A stretch of DNA of 64,000 nucleotides, from contig CAIIXF020000008.1 in assembly GCA_903813345.2 (NCBI GenBank), positions 37,164,867 to 37,228,866 on the forward strand. Direction: 5' to 3'. The notes beneath the pieces are model-generated. The model was given only the letters and a program-made list of their open reading frames with translations. It was not told the origin of the DNA and did no database searches. Below are positions 1 through 12,700 of this stretch, piece after piece (position 1 is the first letter of the stretch; every line of letters starts with the position of its first letter). The position numbers and the translations under genes were made by a program. This stretch comes from Owenia fusiformis (lineage: Eukaryota > Annelida > Polychaeta > Sabellida > Oweniidae).

Positions 1-1250
1 TGGGTGCAAAATTTCATTTTCACAATTCAGACCGAAATTGGTCAAAATATGAAAATTTTTCAAAATTTTTCCCATTTTCAAGTGGGTGCAAATGGATTTT
101 CAGGTGGGTGGAAGCCTATTTTCAAAATCTCACGTGGGTGCTGCACCCACTTGATTTAATGCTGGGGAGACCACTGTATTATGCACTGGTTAACTCAGTT
201 ACCAATCAGGCTGACACACTGTTTCATGCATGTATAGGTTACAGTTTTTGGTTGGGTGAATTGTATTGTTATTGTAGTTTTCTGGCTGCATATATTCATT
301 CTTTGGTTGCCTAAACGTTAACCTTCCCAAGAAAAATTTGAAGAAATACTTTACTAACTGTTATGCTTTAATGAAGTGACTGTGAAGGACCCCAAAATTT
401 TAAATTTTCATGTTATACACAAAAATAAATAAAAATCTGGTACAATAATATGTGTCACTCATTAGCACAACCTGTCACCTCAGTTTTCGTAAATGTATAG
501 CATTGTTTTGTACATTCCATCCAACGTCATTATACATTCCACCTATTGTCAACTAAGAGTCAAATAAAGGAACTGCATGCCATTTGCTTTTTCCTTTGAA
601 ATAATGTTGTTATTTTGTAAAGGAGTGAAAAGTATGGTATAGAATAAAAGACCTGCAGGGTTTACTCTATCAGTGATTACATTTAGTCCAATGTTGATTT
701 AAACCTAAATTCAAGGTTAGATATGAGTCATCACCTCCAAAACGAAACCAATCACTTTTCTTTTTTTTTATCTCCTCTAACTTCAAAAACTAGTTCATAA
801 AGTTGTCATGTAAAACTAAGTAGAAAAATGTATTCCATTTATTAGTGTAGGGGAACATCTCAAAAGTTCAATACAGGATTTTGTGAGATTATCAACTTAA
901 ATTTGTCGTGTTCATTTGTAGCCCCTCTCATCTTATTCCCTGCTAGCAATGATGATATTGTATTCTATACACCTTTTAACATTTTATCATTTTTGACTGT
1001 TTTATATGATATCTGTTATATAACATGTTGTGCATATGTTCTAAATCAGTATGAAAAATTAAATCTTCAAAAGTTGATTAAAAGTTTTGGATAACAAATA
1101 TGATTTCACTTTGACTGAATTTTGAATATCTAATGACATAAATTAAGATTATTTCTATTCACATCTAGTCAATATATTGATGCTTGATATTAAGCTAACT
1201 TTGTATAATGGGCGGCTCATTAACCCCCCCCCCCTCCACTGCCTTTCTAG
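1..1250. other. Leading non-coding stretch with short repeats
   Basis: No gene is recognised here. The first 150 bases carry several copies of a GTGGGTGCA-type word and a short palindrome near 135-150 (GGGTGCTGCACCC), which looks like the edge of a dispersed repeat. The rest is AT-rich with only short chance open frames. It may be intron of the gene whose 3' exons follow. Confidence 0.4.
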
Positions 1251-4200
1251 TTCAAAGGAAATTAGATATTATGAGATACTCCCTACTGACCCCCATGATG
1301 ACAACTTCTTGTGGTTTGGTTCAAGAAGTACAATACTCCATGACCTTATCTGAGGACTGTACTTCCTCACTTTTACAGCCAAGAATGTGATAAGGCACTG
1401 AATTCAGGACATGCATTGAAGCTAGAAGGTATTGGATTGGACTCTGACTTTTGACCTCATTCTTTAAATTTTCAAATTCCATTTATTACTTAGTAAACAC
1501 AATTTATTCAATTACATATACATGTACAATCAATTGAAAATATGAACTCATGACTTTAAATGTTTATCAGTGTGTAACTTTACAAAGTAACTTCAATTTT
1601 AATGTGTATAAAGGCCCTGTCAGCAATAGCATATATGTGCTTGAAAAGGACATGCGTACCAATTGTCTTAAAATGATACACTATCACTTTGAATGAAAAG
1701 ATTGGATGCATTAGTGATTAATATATAGATGACTCATTCGATGTGTTTGCCTTATGACTGCACGTATTATTTGCATCCGCTTCACATGAAGAAATGAAGT
1801 CATAAATCTAGTTAAAGTGTTAAAGGCCCAGTGTAAAGTTTGAAAATATGTTCTTATCAATCAATTACTATTTGTCATGACTTTAAACATGTAAGTTTGA
1901 GAAAACAGTTATAAGCTTCTTGTTTTTCAAATATTCAAATTTTCTGCCTTTTTTCAAATAAAAATTGAAATATTTTAAACATCAAACACGATTGCAGCAA
2001 TTTTTTTCAAAAAACATGTGAGGATGTATGCTATGCATTGGTGATATATGTGCCCTATAAAATTTAGTTATATATACATATAAATTCAGGATTTTTCGAG
2101 CTAAAAGTCCTTCAAAAACCACTTTTCGAAATTAAATAAACACTACAATATAAGCCAAACTAAAAACTTTATATTGGGACTTTAAATATATACAATTGTA
2201 TTTGGCCAAACATCTCTTTTACAACTCTCTTTGCTGAGTTTGTTGCAGAGTATCTAAACACTATATAGATAGCTTATCTAGAATATTTTGCTCATTCCCA
2301 GGTTTTTTCATAAGTGCACAGTATATTATAGGTTGTAAAACTTTAAAACTGTTCCCTATGATTTTTAAAGTGAATACAACATGCTAAATGTATCAAATAT
2401 CATGTTGGAACATACAACACAAATATGTTAATGATAGTGTGACTAGAGAAAACAACAAATATCACCATTTCACAAATATAGATGTCAGATAGAGGTAGGG
2501 GAGGTCACACTAACCTATGCAAATAGAATTAGTAACTCTTAATTCAAGTTAATTAGACTTTCAAGCTGCTCCCTCAACAGAACAGAAGCGTTATTAATAC
2601 TAATATTGTAGGGTTATTGAGAAAACAAACCTAAGGTCTATTGGTTTTAGGTTATTTATTCCTCTATATGGAATTCTTTTTTAGCCCAGGCTCAGAGCAA
2701 CAGTGAATTTACCTCAAATGATCAACTGAATCTCGATGAAAATGATAACTTTGATGCCGGCTCCATTGTGTATGTGCTAGAAGATCAAGGTAATTGGAGT
2801 ACTTCTCTAAAATATTTCTTTTAAAGAACAAAGTACAAAAATGTGTGCTTCAAAATAAGGAAAATCAAAACAATACACATGTAGATATAACAAGCTTTTT
2901 AGAAAAATTAATACATAAGCAAATATGTTTTTTAAAAAATCTCTTTGTCAATGTCAGATAATTGTTCTCCAATTAAAATGTCATATGTTTATTTAAGTCT
3001 TATGTCACATGAAGTACCTGACATCAAGTCGTTATCAGCTTCATAGAAACTCAAAAGACATCAATTAAATGTGTTATGATTTCAGAAGATAGTGGAGCAG
3101 TTGTCATTAAGGACTGTAGTAATGTAACCATAGGAACCACCAATATTTACAATTTAGGTAAGTAAGATGGCAGGCCCGTAGTCAGGATTTGCCAAGGGGG
3201 GTTCACTTTTTGAAAAAATCCAGGGGGGTTCACTTGTGACAATTTTGGTCCAAAAATGGCCAAAATCACTTAAAAAGTGCTCAGAATTGTGAAAAGCTGC
3301 ATGTTTTTGAAAGATGTTTTGGTCAGGGGGGTTCCCTTGAACCCATCGAACCCCCTCTGGCTACGGGCCTGGATGTAAAGACACATTCATCTTCCATCCT
3401 GCTTCTCAGGTTAGGAACTTAACAATACAAGTAAATTTTCAACCCATAATTGTGTTCTTATTTTAATGTGATTCATGATCAAGTTGTTCCAGATCATAGG
3501 TTCTGGGCCGATATAAAGATGGCAGCACCAACAGAATCCAGTATTATCTTTTTCATTTATAAATAAACACAGATCAATCACCATGCCATCTTTATTTAAA
3601 AATTATTCCTATCGGGCTTTGCCTATGTTCCAGATCATGATTAAAGATCAAAATTTCATGATACTAGTTGTTCTACTGTTACAAGCCTGCATTCAGAGAA
3701 TCTGTGATGCAATATTCCATTGTTACCGAACCCCATTTTTATAAATTTTGCTTTCTATGAATAATTTGAAAATATACATTTTCATTGCAGGTTTAAAGGC
3801 AGATGAACTATTGGACAAGAACAAGGCATATGTGATCATGGTAACTTCGAAATAAATTATGCTCCCTCATACACAAAAATAGCCAGTATAAAAAGAAAAT
3901 ATGGTCATTGATCAAGTGTTCAGATATGTAGGTGTTCTGATTTCAAAACTTTTAACATGGAAGCCTATGGCAGGTTAAAAATGGGAAATGAAAAAGTGTT
4001 TACATTTAGAAGTGTTCAGATTAGATAGGTGTTTTGATATACAGGTGTTCAGATTTTAAAACTTTTAACATGGAAGCCTATGGCAGATTAAAAATGGAAA
4101 ATGAAAAAGTGTTTACATTAAGAGGCGTTACATTAATGAGGTGTTCAGATATACTTATTTTACTTATTGTAATTTGAAACCCAGTTAACATGATTCATGA

Positions 4201-4426
4201 ATTTCAAATTCAGCCCCGAGAGCTCATGAAAGAACAGGAAGACAAACTGCAGGAGCAAGAAGATGAAATAAGAGACCTGAAAAGTAGACTCGCTGACCAC
4301 GACCTAATGGTTAACACCCTCTTTAACAGACCGAGTGAAACTGGCCGCAGGTATGTCACAAGCTGGTCCTGCGAATTCATCGATGATACAAAAGATGAAG
4401 ATGATAAAATGGACGATACACAATGA
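1251..4426 (+). CDS. 3' exons of an unrecognised protein with a RHIM-like motif and C-terminal coiled coil
   Basis: The family is not recognised. Four plus-strand exons join in a single frame: 1379-1428, 2685-2789, 3086-3157 and 3791-3840, followed by a terminal exon 4214-4426 ending in TGA. Introns have AG acceptors and GT donors (for example GGTAAGT after 3157), and phases agree at each junction (1, 1, 1, 0). The 72-base exon 3086-3157 encodes a stretch containing DCSNVTIGTTNIYNL, which resembles the RHIM amyloid core (I/V-x-I/V-G, compare CSxVQVG in RIPK3-type motifs). The last exon encodes a Glu/Lys/Gln-rich coiled coil (about 40 residues) and an acidic tail. An earlier exon may start at 1251 after a pyrimidine tract and CTAG, but its frame does not join cleanly to 1379. 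AATAAA lies at 4598-4603. The 5' end is missing. A role in innate immune signalling is conceivable but is inference only. Confidence 0.5.
3173..3372. mobile_element. MITE-like element, CAGGCCCGTAG family
   Basis: A 200-base block begins CAGGCCCGTAGTCAGGATTT and ends in the inverse CTGGCTACGGGCCTG. It is G-rich, with GGGGGGTTCAC-type words inside. Related sequence recurs near 13520-13635 and near 50215-50395. It lies in an intron of the unrecognised gene. I could not define a target-site duplication. The ends are hAT-like in style, but this is not demonstrated. Confidence 0.6.
3925..4150. repeat. Two-copy tandem duplication, ~112 bp
   Basis: Two consecutive diverged copies of a ~112-base unit share the words GGTGTTC, AACATGGAAGCCTATGGCAG and GAAAAAGTGTTTACATT. 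The block fills the intron just upstream of the terminal coiled-coil exon at 4214. Confidence 0.75.
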
Positions 4427-4597
4427 CACTGACAAACACATGCATTTGTACAAGACGCTACCTGATTTTGATGTACATTACACATTTAACAATTCAGTTT
4501 TCAGTTTAAATTTGAAGAGCTTGTATTTATATTAGAATATCTAACCTGCTAAAACAGTATTGTATTTTGCTTCCAATGTATTATTCTTTTTGCCAAA

Positions 4598-4603
4598 AAT
4601 AAA
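4598..4603 (+). terminator. Polyadenylation signal
   Basis: AATAAA lies about 170 bases after the stop codon of the coiled-coil exon; a second AATAAATAAA cluster lies near 4660. Confidence 0.45.
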
Positions 4604-4821
4604 AATATTTTTGAAAATATTAGAATTTGTGTGTGTTGCAGGCACGATTTTGTGTAAAATAAATAAACTACGTTATAAAATATGATGACCTGTTTCTATA
4701 AGTATTAAGGGTAATTTAACTCTAAACAATCTTTTTGTTACTTTTTTGCATTTGAAAGGCTCAAAATTTAGAAACAAGGCCTAAACATTACAAAATGTAA
4801 CGCTGTGAATTGTTACAGAAA

Positions 4822-5055
4822 GAGCACGAAAGGTATGGCAAGCCATTTTCAAAGGGCTATATCTTTAGTTCGAAGAATAAGTTAACCACAAAATCAAATG
4901 GTTCTGTTAGATCCATGTCTTATCTTCAATAAATGACATAAGGATGATAATCAAGTTGATTGAATTATCTCTTAAGCTGTCCCTAATCCACCCATCCTCA
5001 CCAATTTTCCCTAATTCAGATGCAATTTTCACCAAAAGTGCAGGCCTTTTTAATA
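4822..5055 (+). repeat. Dispersed repeat, copy 1 (inverted relative to 9065-9302)
   Basis: About 235 bases align, in reverse orientation, with 9065-9302. Shared words include ATGGCAAGCCATTTTCAAAG, TGGTTCTGTTAGATCCATGT, CTCTTAAGCTGTCCCTAATC and ACCAATTTTCCCTAATTC. Divergence is modest. No terminal repeat or target duplication was defined, so the class is unknown. Confidence 0.75.
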
Positions 5056-8000
5056 ATTTTTAGTGCAAAGTTGTATTGAACTTTAAGACATGATTTAAAC
5101 TGTAAAGGGGAAAAGTTAATTGTAAACCTACTTTTTGATATTTTTTTCGTGATTTTTTAGTATTTTTTCTGATATTTTAAAGTGCTTCATACTAATATTA
5201 TACAATTACAAAATAGAGGGCAGCTAAGTGCCATAAATAATTTGTTTGTTACAACACTCAGATAGTGACTTACTCAGCGTTATGGATTATAATCCTGTAT
5301 TTAACCTTGTATTGTTTGTGTATAAAACAGTCGTGTCATTCACGTATAGCTATTTATATACTGAATAGTTCTTTGTAATTACATGTGCCTGGTTTTGGCT
5401 ATTCAACCTAGATTCTTTGTTATATTAGGGCAGGCTGAAATGAATAAGTGTGAAAATAAAATGAATTACAGGGTGAGGCAAAAATGTCATCCAAAGAAAT
5501 GTTATTAACTCATTCATCCAGTATGAGTTGAAATCATATTTAGTTAATTTTACCATGTAAAATCTTTTTGCATTTTACCATGTTTCATGGGTCCATTCCT
5601 CAAGGTCACAATTCTATGGCCATTCTACAAATTTCAGCCTCGTCCCTTCAGGCAGACCTGCACTGGTCGGTTGAGGTTGTATGTTCATGGTCACAGAAAT
5701 TGTTCTGCTACTTGTTGTAGGGGTTGACATTATCTCAGAGATAGCCCGTAGTCATGAGATGAGGCTGGCATTTTGGACCATGTTTCGTTTTATAGCCATA
5801 AAATCCCGACTATTGGGGCAGGGCCAATTAAACTTAGTAAAATGAAAGAACACTAAACAAGGTTTTATTATGCGAAATAACATTTTAACAGATGCGGAAT
5901 TAGTTTGGGCTACATTTTTGGCTCATTCGGTATTAGACTGCACTTTGATAGTATTTATGATGTCATATGTTGGGTAAAAGGCGATGATTTAACCTACTTT
6001 TGATGGCAAATTCATTTTAATATGAATGAAATAGTGGCAGGTACTATTTATATTTAATGAGCCATAAAATAGTAGGTTGATCTGACAGTTGTTAATTGAA
6101 TTCGCTATTACTACTTGTAATGGGGTTTCAAAGCCCGTGGTCACCTATGTAGTTTCTTCATCCTAGGTCAAATTGACTCAAGAATGGTGTTATATTAGAT
6201 GCAGCATTTATTGATTTCTGGAATCACAGCACCCCTAAGCGTAATCATAATTCCGTCGATTGACCTACAGCATAGGCCTAGGGAAAAGTAGTAGGAAGGA
6301 AGGCATAAGTTTACTCTTTACTACTTTTACATAGACCTATGGCCTAAAGATAAGTTTGGGATCCCTTATTAAAACCAAAACCTCTATTTCTAATTACAGC
6401 CCCTAAAAGCAACAACCCCAAACCAAGTGGCAGTCATTGAACCCAAAGGCATTTTTATGTGCCAACCTATAATGAGACCCCCTTTAGTGAATAACAACCA
6501 GGTAGTCATCTAAGGTATAACAACATGTTCAGTTTGTAATTTATAGAAGGTCACTGAATCCTCTAATCGTTCATTCAGTTACGGATAAACTATGAGTACT
6601 GGGTTTTATGAGAAATAATAGCAGAGGGGCTTGGCGTGAGGCTATTAGTTCTCATATGACCCATTTCGAATAGTTTATCTAACTTAAACTCCACACTGAT
6701 TCTTATGAAGGGTAATTGACCCATGATCCAAGTTTAGAAAAATTCTTTTGTATTAACTATGTGGTAAATGTGTAGAGAAGTGGGTTGGTTTGATTGGTTC
6801 AGCTTCAATGCACTGCATGTATCAGGCAAGGCACATTGAAAATTGTATTTATTTTGTGTTTACAATTCAACTATTGAGTGATTGAAAATGGTTTAATAAG
6901 AACAGCTTCGGTGCACTGCATGTGACAGTCAAGGTGTAAATATTGAGCCAAAGACTGTCAATCATATTTTGTGCCACACTGGTTTTAGATAGCTGCAGTG
7001 TCCATTCTTCAAAAACAATACAACAAGAATGCACTCCTCTTTCTTACTACTGTACATTCATATTCTTTAAGGTGAAAACGGTCTTAAATTGACCAATTTT
7101 TCAAAAATTCAAATCTGACTTTAAATTTTACAATTGACCTTCAATGACCTTCTCAAAGTGAAGAGGGTCTAAAAGGTATTTTTCAACTTGCTTCGAATTG
7201 ACCGAATTTTCAAAATCACCTACAAGTTCTCAAAAGTCAAATCTGACTTTTGAATTGACATTTGACCTCTCAAGTTCAAAAAGTTCAAAAAGGCATTTTT
7301 CAACTTGCTTCATATAATCATTTTCTTTTCAAGATTTGACTTGAACTACACGGTGATGACATTTTGTAATGGCAATGCCTTGTTCTACATGTTGTTATTT
7401 CATGATTTCTTTACGAAGTATTGGCTTCGTACCTCATACCCATGTACGTGGGTGGTGATACAGTTTTGAAGGGTTCAATTTTTAAAGTTTTAAAAGATTA
7501 TTCAATTTCAAAGCTACCTGAGGTATAAATACATTCATAGTATCCATTGATGTGAACTTCGTCTAGTGAAAGATAGATAGATACAGAGTCATAAAATAAA
7601 GCCAGAATTGTTAATTTTTTGTTTTTCATTGATTGTCAAAATAGCGCCATTCAAAGGACTTTTCAATAGAGAAAAATCCATTCTAAATAAGTTTTAAATA
7701 TGTCAGGGTATCATTTTATTTAATCACAGCATGATTAAAGATAGTTGTAGTCTCAGGAATCGTAAATTATCGTTTAAGTGTAGATTGGTTCTATAGTGAA
7801 CGAGCATTTCAATTAGGCAATTTTTATCGAAATAGCAAAGGTAAACAATTTTGCAATTCTGGCCTTATTTATGACAAGAAAAATGTTGGATCTATAAGAC
7901 ATACACGTAGGTCTACAAGTGCATTAATGCACCTACAATTCATATGATCAGAATAATCTGAAACGTTAGAATTGAACTCTTCAAATAATGTATCATGCCC

Positions 8001-9064
8001 CAAGTGCGCCGGCACGTGGGTACAAGGTATAAGGTTTTTCATACAAAGCCCGAAGTATTGACTGAGAATATAGAGTGATCGAGTACGTGACAATATCATA
8101 ATTACACAAGGCCATAATTACACAAGGCCATATACATATTGTCAAAGGGTAAAACCCAACGCATTAAACTGTTTATTATTCCATAAAAATTCCAATCAGC
8201 AAAAACAATCCAATAAAATTTGAAATGAACAAAAAATGCAAAAAATGTTTGGCCAAACCATTGGAGAAAATTATTATTTGCATGTACTCTGTATACAGTG
8301 GTACCTGTATCAATACCTACTACATATAACACTATTCGAAAGATCATTTACAGCAAACTCCTTTACATAAGGCACTTTCGAAACCCCCAATATGGTTGAT
8401 GATAAAGAAAGATACACATGGGAAGAGTTAATTCAAATAAGATGGTATTGAATCATGTTTGTTGAAACATCGCAAATGTGTAATATTTCAAATATTCATT
8501 CACACTATACAATTCAAATATATAAACAAGTATTTCCTCTTATGTGTTTTACTAGGTGTTAAACATATTTATGTTTTACTGTACAAACTTTACACGACCC
8601 AGTCATGTTGACATATCCATGCTCATTTCTATAATACGCAATTATGCAACAATGAATACACAGAGTATCTAGCACTCACCCATGTAGAATATATCATGCC
8701 ATCTATGGAACATATATAACTCTATCTATGAACATGATTGCATAAAATAGGGTACATCTAAATGTCGCTCTAAGTGACATCTTTTCATACACTTCACACT
8801 AAGGTCATGGCCTATGAGGTAAAAATGACAAATGGATTATCAGATAATGCTTATCTCATTTAGATCATTTTTTTCTTTTTGGAAATCAATCATGTGACAT
8901 AGCTCAATGTTTTCATGCATTAATCTCATTAAAAAATTGCTACTTTGAGGTAAAAGATTCGGCCTAAAAAAGTTATTGTTTTTGGATTATCCTAATCCCA
9001 AAGTAATCAAGTTTTCCTTTTTAGAGGTAGATCATTCCTTACAATAAATTGTAATTTTGCCATA

Positions 9065-9302
9065 AAAGCTGAAATAAAATGCTGCATTTTTGGTGAAAAT
9101 TGCGTCCGAATTAGGGAAAATTGGTGAAGATTGGTGGATTAGGGACAGCTTAAGAGATAATCCATTCAACTTGATTATTATCCTACTGTCATTTATTGAA
9201 GACAAGACATGGATCTAACAGAACCATTTGTTTTTTGTGTTTAAAGTATTCTTAGAATTAAAGATATAGCCCTTTGAAAATGGCTTGCCATATCTTACCT
9301 GC
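9065..9302 (-). repeat. Dispersed repeat, copy 2 (inverted relative to 4822-5055)
   Basis: The reverse complement of this block matches 4822-5055 over about 235 bases. A further short repeat follows at 9345-9400, reading in reverse as ACAAATGGAAGGTGGTGACAT and ending in ATGCCTTGTT; similar words occur near 29525, 33310 and 48285. Confidence 0.75.
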
Positions 9303-9430
9303 TCCTTTGACACTGACATCAACGAAATACTCTGACAACATACAAACAAGGCATTGACATACAAAATGTCACCACCTTCCATTTGCTACAGCTGCCAAAT
9401 GCCCATCAGCAAACACCAATCATCATCCAC

Positions 9431-9778
9431 GTTGGAGACTATAACAGTATGTCATCACATGTGGTGGTGATAAAATATACTAAATTTTCAGTTGAGGGAT
9501 CTACTCACTTGCACTGCTCTAATCTGTTCTGTAATGGCAAGATAGAGTTGGAGACTTTAACAGTATGTCATCACATCTGGTGGTGACATAATATACTAAA
9601 TTTTCAGTTGAGGAATCTACTCACTTGCACTGCTCTAATCTGTTCTGTAATGGCAAGATAGAGTTGGAGACTTTAACAGTATGTCATCACATCTGGTGGT
9701 GACATAATATACTAAATTTTCAGTTGAGGGATCTACTCACTTGCACTGCTCTAATCTGTTCTGTAATGGCAAGATAGA
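9431..9778 (-). repeat. 116-bp tandem repeat carrying the AP5M1 exon 7 donor
   Basis: Three copies of a 116-base unit start at 9431, 9547 and 9663. Each unit holds the last ~44 bases of AP5M1 exon 7, the donor GTGAGTAG and part of the intron. Only the copy nearest the true exon is attached to the complete exon. The other two are exon-end fragments inside the intron. Confidence 0.9.
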
Positions 9779-12700
9779 GTTGAGATTTTCCTCTATGGGA
9801 TACTGGCTTCCAAGCAGGATGCTGGAACAAAACAATGATTTCTCATTACATTTATTTTAATTGTAATTTCAATATTTTAGCAAGATCTCTTACATATTGT
9901 ACTTTATCTCATCAATTAAATTTAATCATGTTTTTGATGATCAGAAATAAATATCTAAAAGATCTCTTTCATTTAAGACATTTGATAGTAAATCTTTATT
10001 TTGATTTTTGCGAGAAAGAGGATTTTAATCTATTAAAACATGCCTAAAAAATATTTATTGCATGCCACATAGCTAGCTAAGCCAATGTCACAGTTTGTGA
10101 AATTCTAGCCCTCAAGTCAGATTTCAAATATCTACTAAGTGAGGTTCAAATGGATGGACAGACAGTTCACCATATTAGCTTATAATGTAGACTCCTAACC
10201 TTCTGTCCAGATTGACTGGTAGCTAATCTACTAAGTGAGGTTCACTCAACAACAAATGGATGGACAGACAGTTCACCATATGAACTTATGTAGACTCCTA
10301 ACCTTCTGTCCAGATTGACTGGTAGCTGATCTACTAAGTGAGGTTCACTCAACAACAAATGGATGGACAGACAGTTCACCATATGAGCTTATAATGTAGA
10401 CTCCTAACCTTCTGTCCAGATTGACTGGTAGTTGATCTAATAAGTGAGGTTCACCTCACAACAAATGGATGGACATACAGTTCACCATATGAGCTTATAA
10501 TGTAGACTCCTAACCTTCTGTCCAGATTGACTGGTAGTTGATCTACTAAGTAGTGTTCCCTTGACAACATGGGGACTGATCATTGTTGGAGTACCAAATG
10601 GTGCAGCCTGGTGAAGGTAGCCATGTAGTTCTGCCAACTTCACAGAAGTCTGAAAAAGGAAACAGCTAAATAAAGGGTAGACAAAAACTTCCTGTTCAAG
10701 ATAATTGAATTTTGCAATGCTTATTTGGTCTGTTCTTGGTCCACATTGTAGTCATTTTAGATAAAAGCAACATATCATATCAAGATGAACATACAATAAA
10801 ACCTGTGTTTATGGTAGACTCTGTACTGGCCAATACTGTTCCTCGTGGACAGGTGCTACTTACATAGAGAATTTCTTAGCATGCATAATTGAAATTGTTT
10901 TTTTAACAGTTGTACAGGGTGTCCCGAAAGTATGGCCCCCCCCTAGGCAGACATATACCAGTGTCGTCATAGTAAGTGTCATATATCATTTTAAAGCTTA
11001 TCCAAAGTTACATTGATTCACCAAGTATCATGGTTCAACTCTAAAATGTGAAAAAATTACAGGCATTTCAAAATTTAGTGTTTGGTCAAAATTAAGTTCA
11101 ATTTTACGCCAAATCACTAGTCAATGTGTCCTCCCGGGCCATTTTAACAGCAGCAATTCTTTTCGGGTCGGATGGATATTGAGTTGGAAAAAGAGAACGG
11201 TGAGGGTAGAAACTCTAAGGAAACTCTTCTAAAGTCCCTTAACAGGTTTTAAGAGGGTTATAAAATTACACACTCCTATTTGAAGCGCTTTTAAGGTCAT
11301 ATCTGAAAATAATTGCCACTGTTAACATGGCCAAGGGGGGACACATTGACTAGTAGTGTGGTGTAAAATTGAACTTTATTTTGACAAAACACTAACTTTT
11401 AAAATGGTTGTAACTTTTTCCCATTTGGGAGTTAAACCCTGATACTTGGCAAATCAATGTAACTTTGGACAAGCTTTAAAATGATATATGACACATACTA
11501 TGAGGACACTGGAATATGTCTGCCTAGGGGGGGGGCCCATACTTTCGGGACACCCTGTATATTGGTGGATTAAAAAGATGCTCCTTACAGATGGGAGTTA
11601 CATCAGGCAGATTTTACTTTAATGTGCAATACTCAGAAGTAATGTATATGTACCTCAGCAAGTGGTTGGTTAAGAGGTCCAATACAATCAGCCATGCCTA
11701 ACAGCAGTGAGAATCCAACAGATAGACCTGTTCTGTAACAGCAAAAAATTCTGGGTAATTGTGGCATTTTTAAAGATGTAATATTTGGATTAAAATTTGT
11801 GCCTGTGAAACCCTACAACATTCAAGTTAACATATTTTCATCAAAAGAATTAAGTAATTTAACTCATCAATGTCAACTACAGGTTATGTATGCCAGTCAC
11901 TAGAAATTGAGGCTGTCGTAAGAATATGTTACCACTTCAAGAATGAAAATTAAAAATGAAGGCTGTAAGAATATGTTACAACTTCAGAATGAAAAGTAAA
12001 AATGAAGGCTGTAAGAATATGTTACAACTTCAAGAATGAAAATTAAAAATGAAGGCTGTAAGAATATGTTACAACTTCAGAATGAAAAGTAAAAATGAAG
12101 GCTGTAAGAATATGTTACAACTTCAAGAATGAAAATTAAAAATGAAGGCTGTAAGAATATGTTACAACTTCAGAATGAAAATTAAAAATGAAGGCTGTAA
12201 GAATATGTTACAACTTCAAGAATGAAAATTAAAAATGAAGGCTGTAAGAATATGTTACAACTTCAAGAATGAAAATTAAAAATGAAGGCTGTAAGAATAT
12301 GTTACCACTTCAAGAATGAAAATTAAAAATGAAGGCTGTAAGAATATGTTACAACTTCAAAAATGAAAATTAAAAATGAAGGCTGTAAGAATATGTTACA
12401 ACTTCAGAATGAAAATTAAAAATGAAGGCTGTAAGAATATGTTACAACTTCAAGAATGAAAATTAAAAATGAAGGCTGTAAGAATATGTTACAACTTCAG
12501 AATGAAAATTAAAAATGAAGGCTGTAAGAATATGTTACAACTTCAAGAATGAAAATTAAAAATGAAGGCTGTAAGAATATGTTACAACTTCAAGAATGAA
12601 AATTAAAAATGAAGGCTGTAAGAATATGTTACCACTTCAAGAATGAAAATTAAAAATGAAGGCTGTAAGAATATGTTACAACTTCAAGAATGAAAATTAA

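Larger units (their letters stand above)
4604..9430. other. Gene-free stretch with dispersed repeats
   Basis: I see no convincing exon on either strand. Contents: one half of an inverted dispersed repeat (about 4822-5055; its partner is near 9065-9302), a block at about 7080-7330 rich in ATTGACC, CAACTTGCTTC and AAATCTGACTTT words that recurs near 51880-52010 and 52490-52620, and AT-rich unique sequence. If the AP5M1 gene continues on the minus strand, its remaining exons should be here or further left, but I could not identify them. Confidence 0.5.

Noticed and set aside
5625-5765. 43-codon minus-strand frame (MSTPTTSSRTISVTMNIQPQ...)
   Set aside because: Short, with no family match and no clear acceptor; probably chance.
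9302-9345. Exon-like YFVDVSVKGAG segment on the minus strand after AP5M1 exon 7
   Set aside because: It has a donor-like GGTAAG end, but it lies between two dispersed repeats and does not match the expected AP5M1 sequence.
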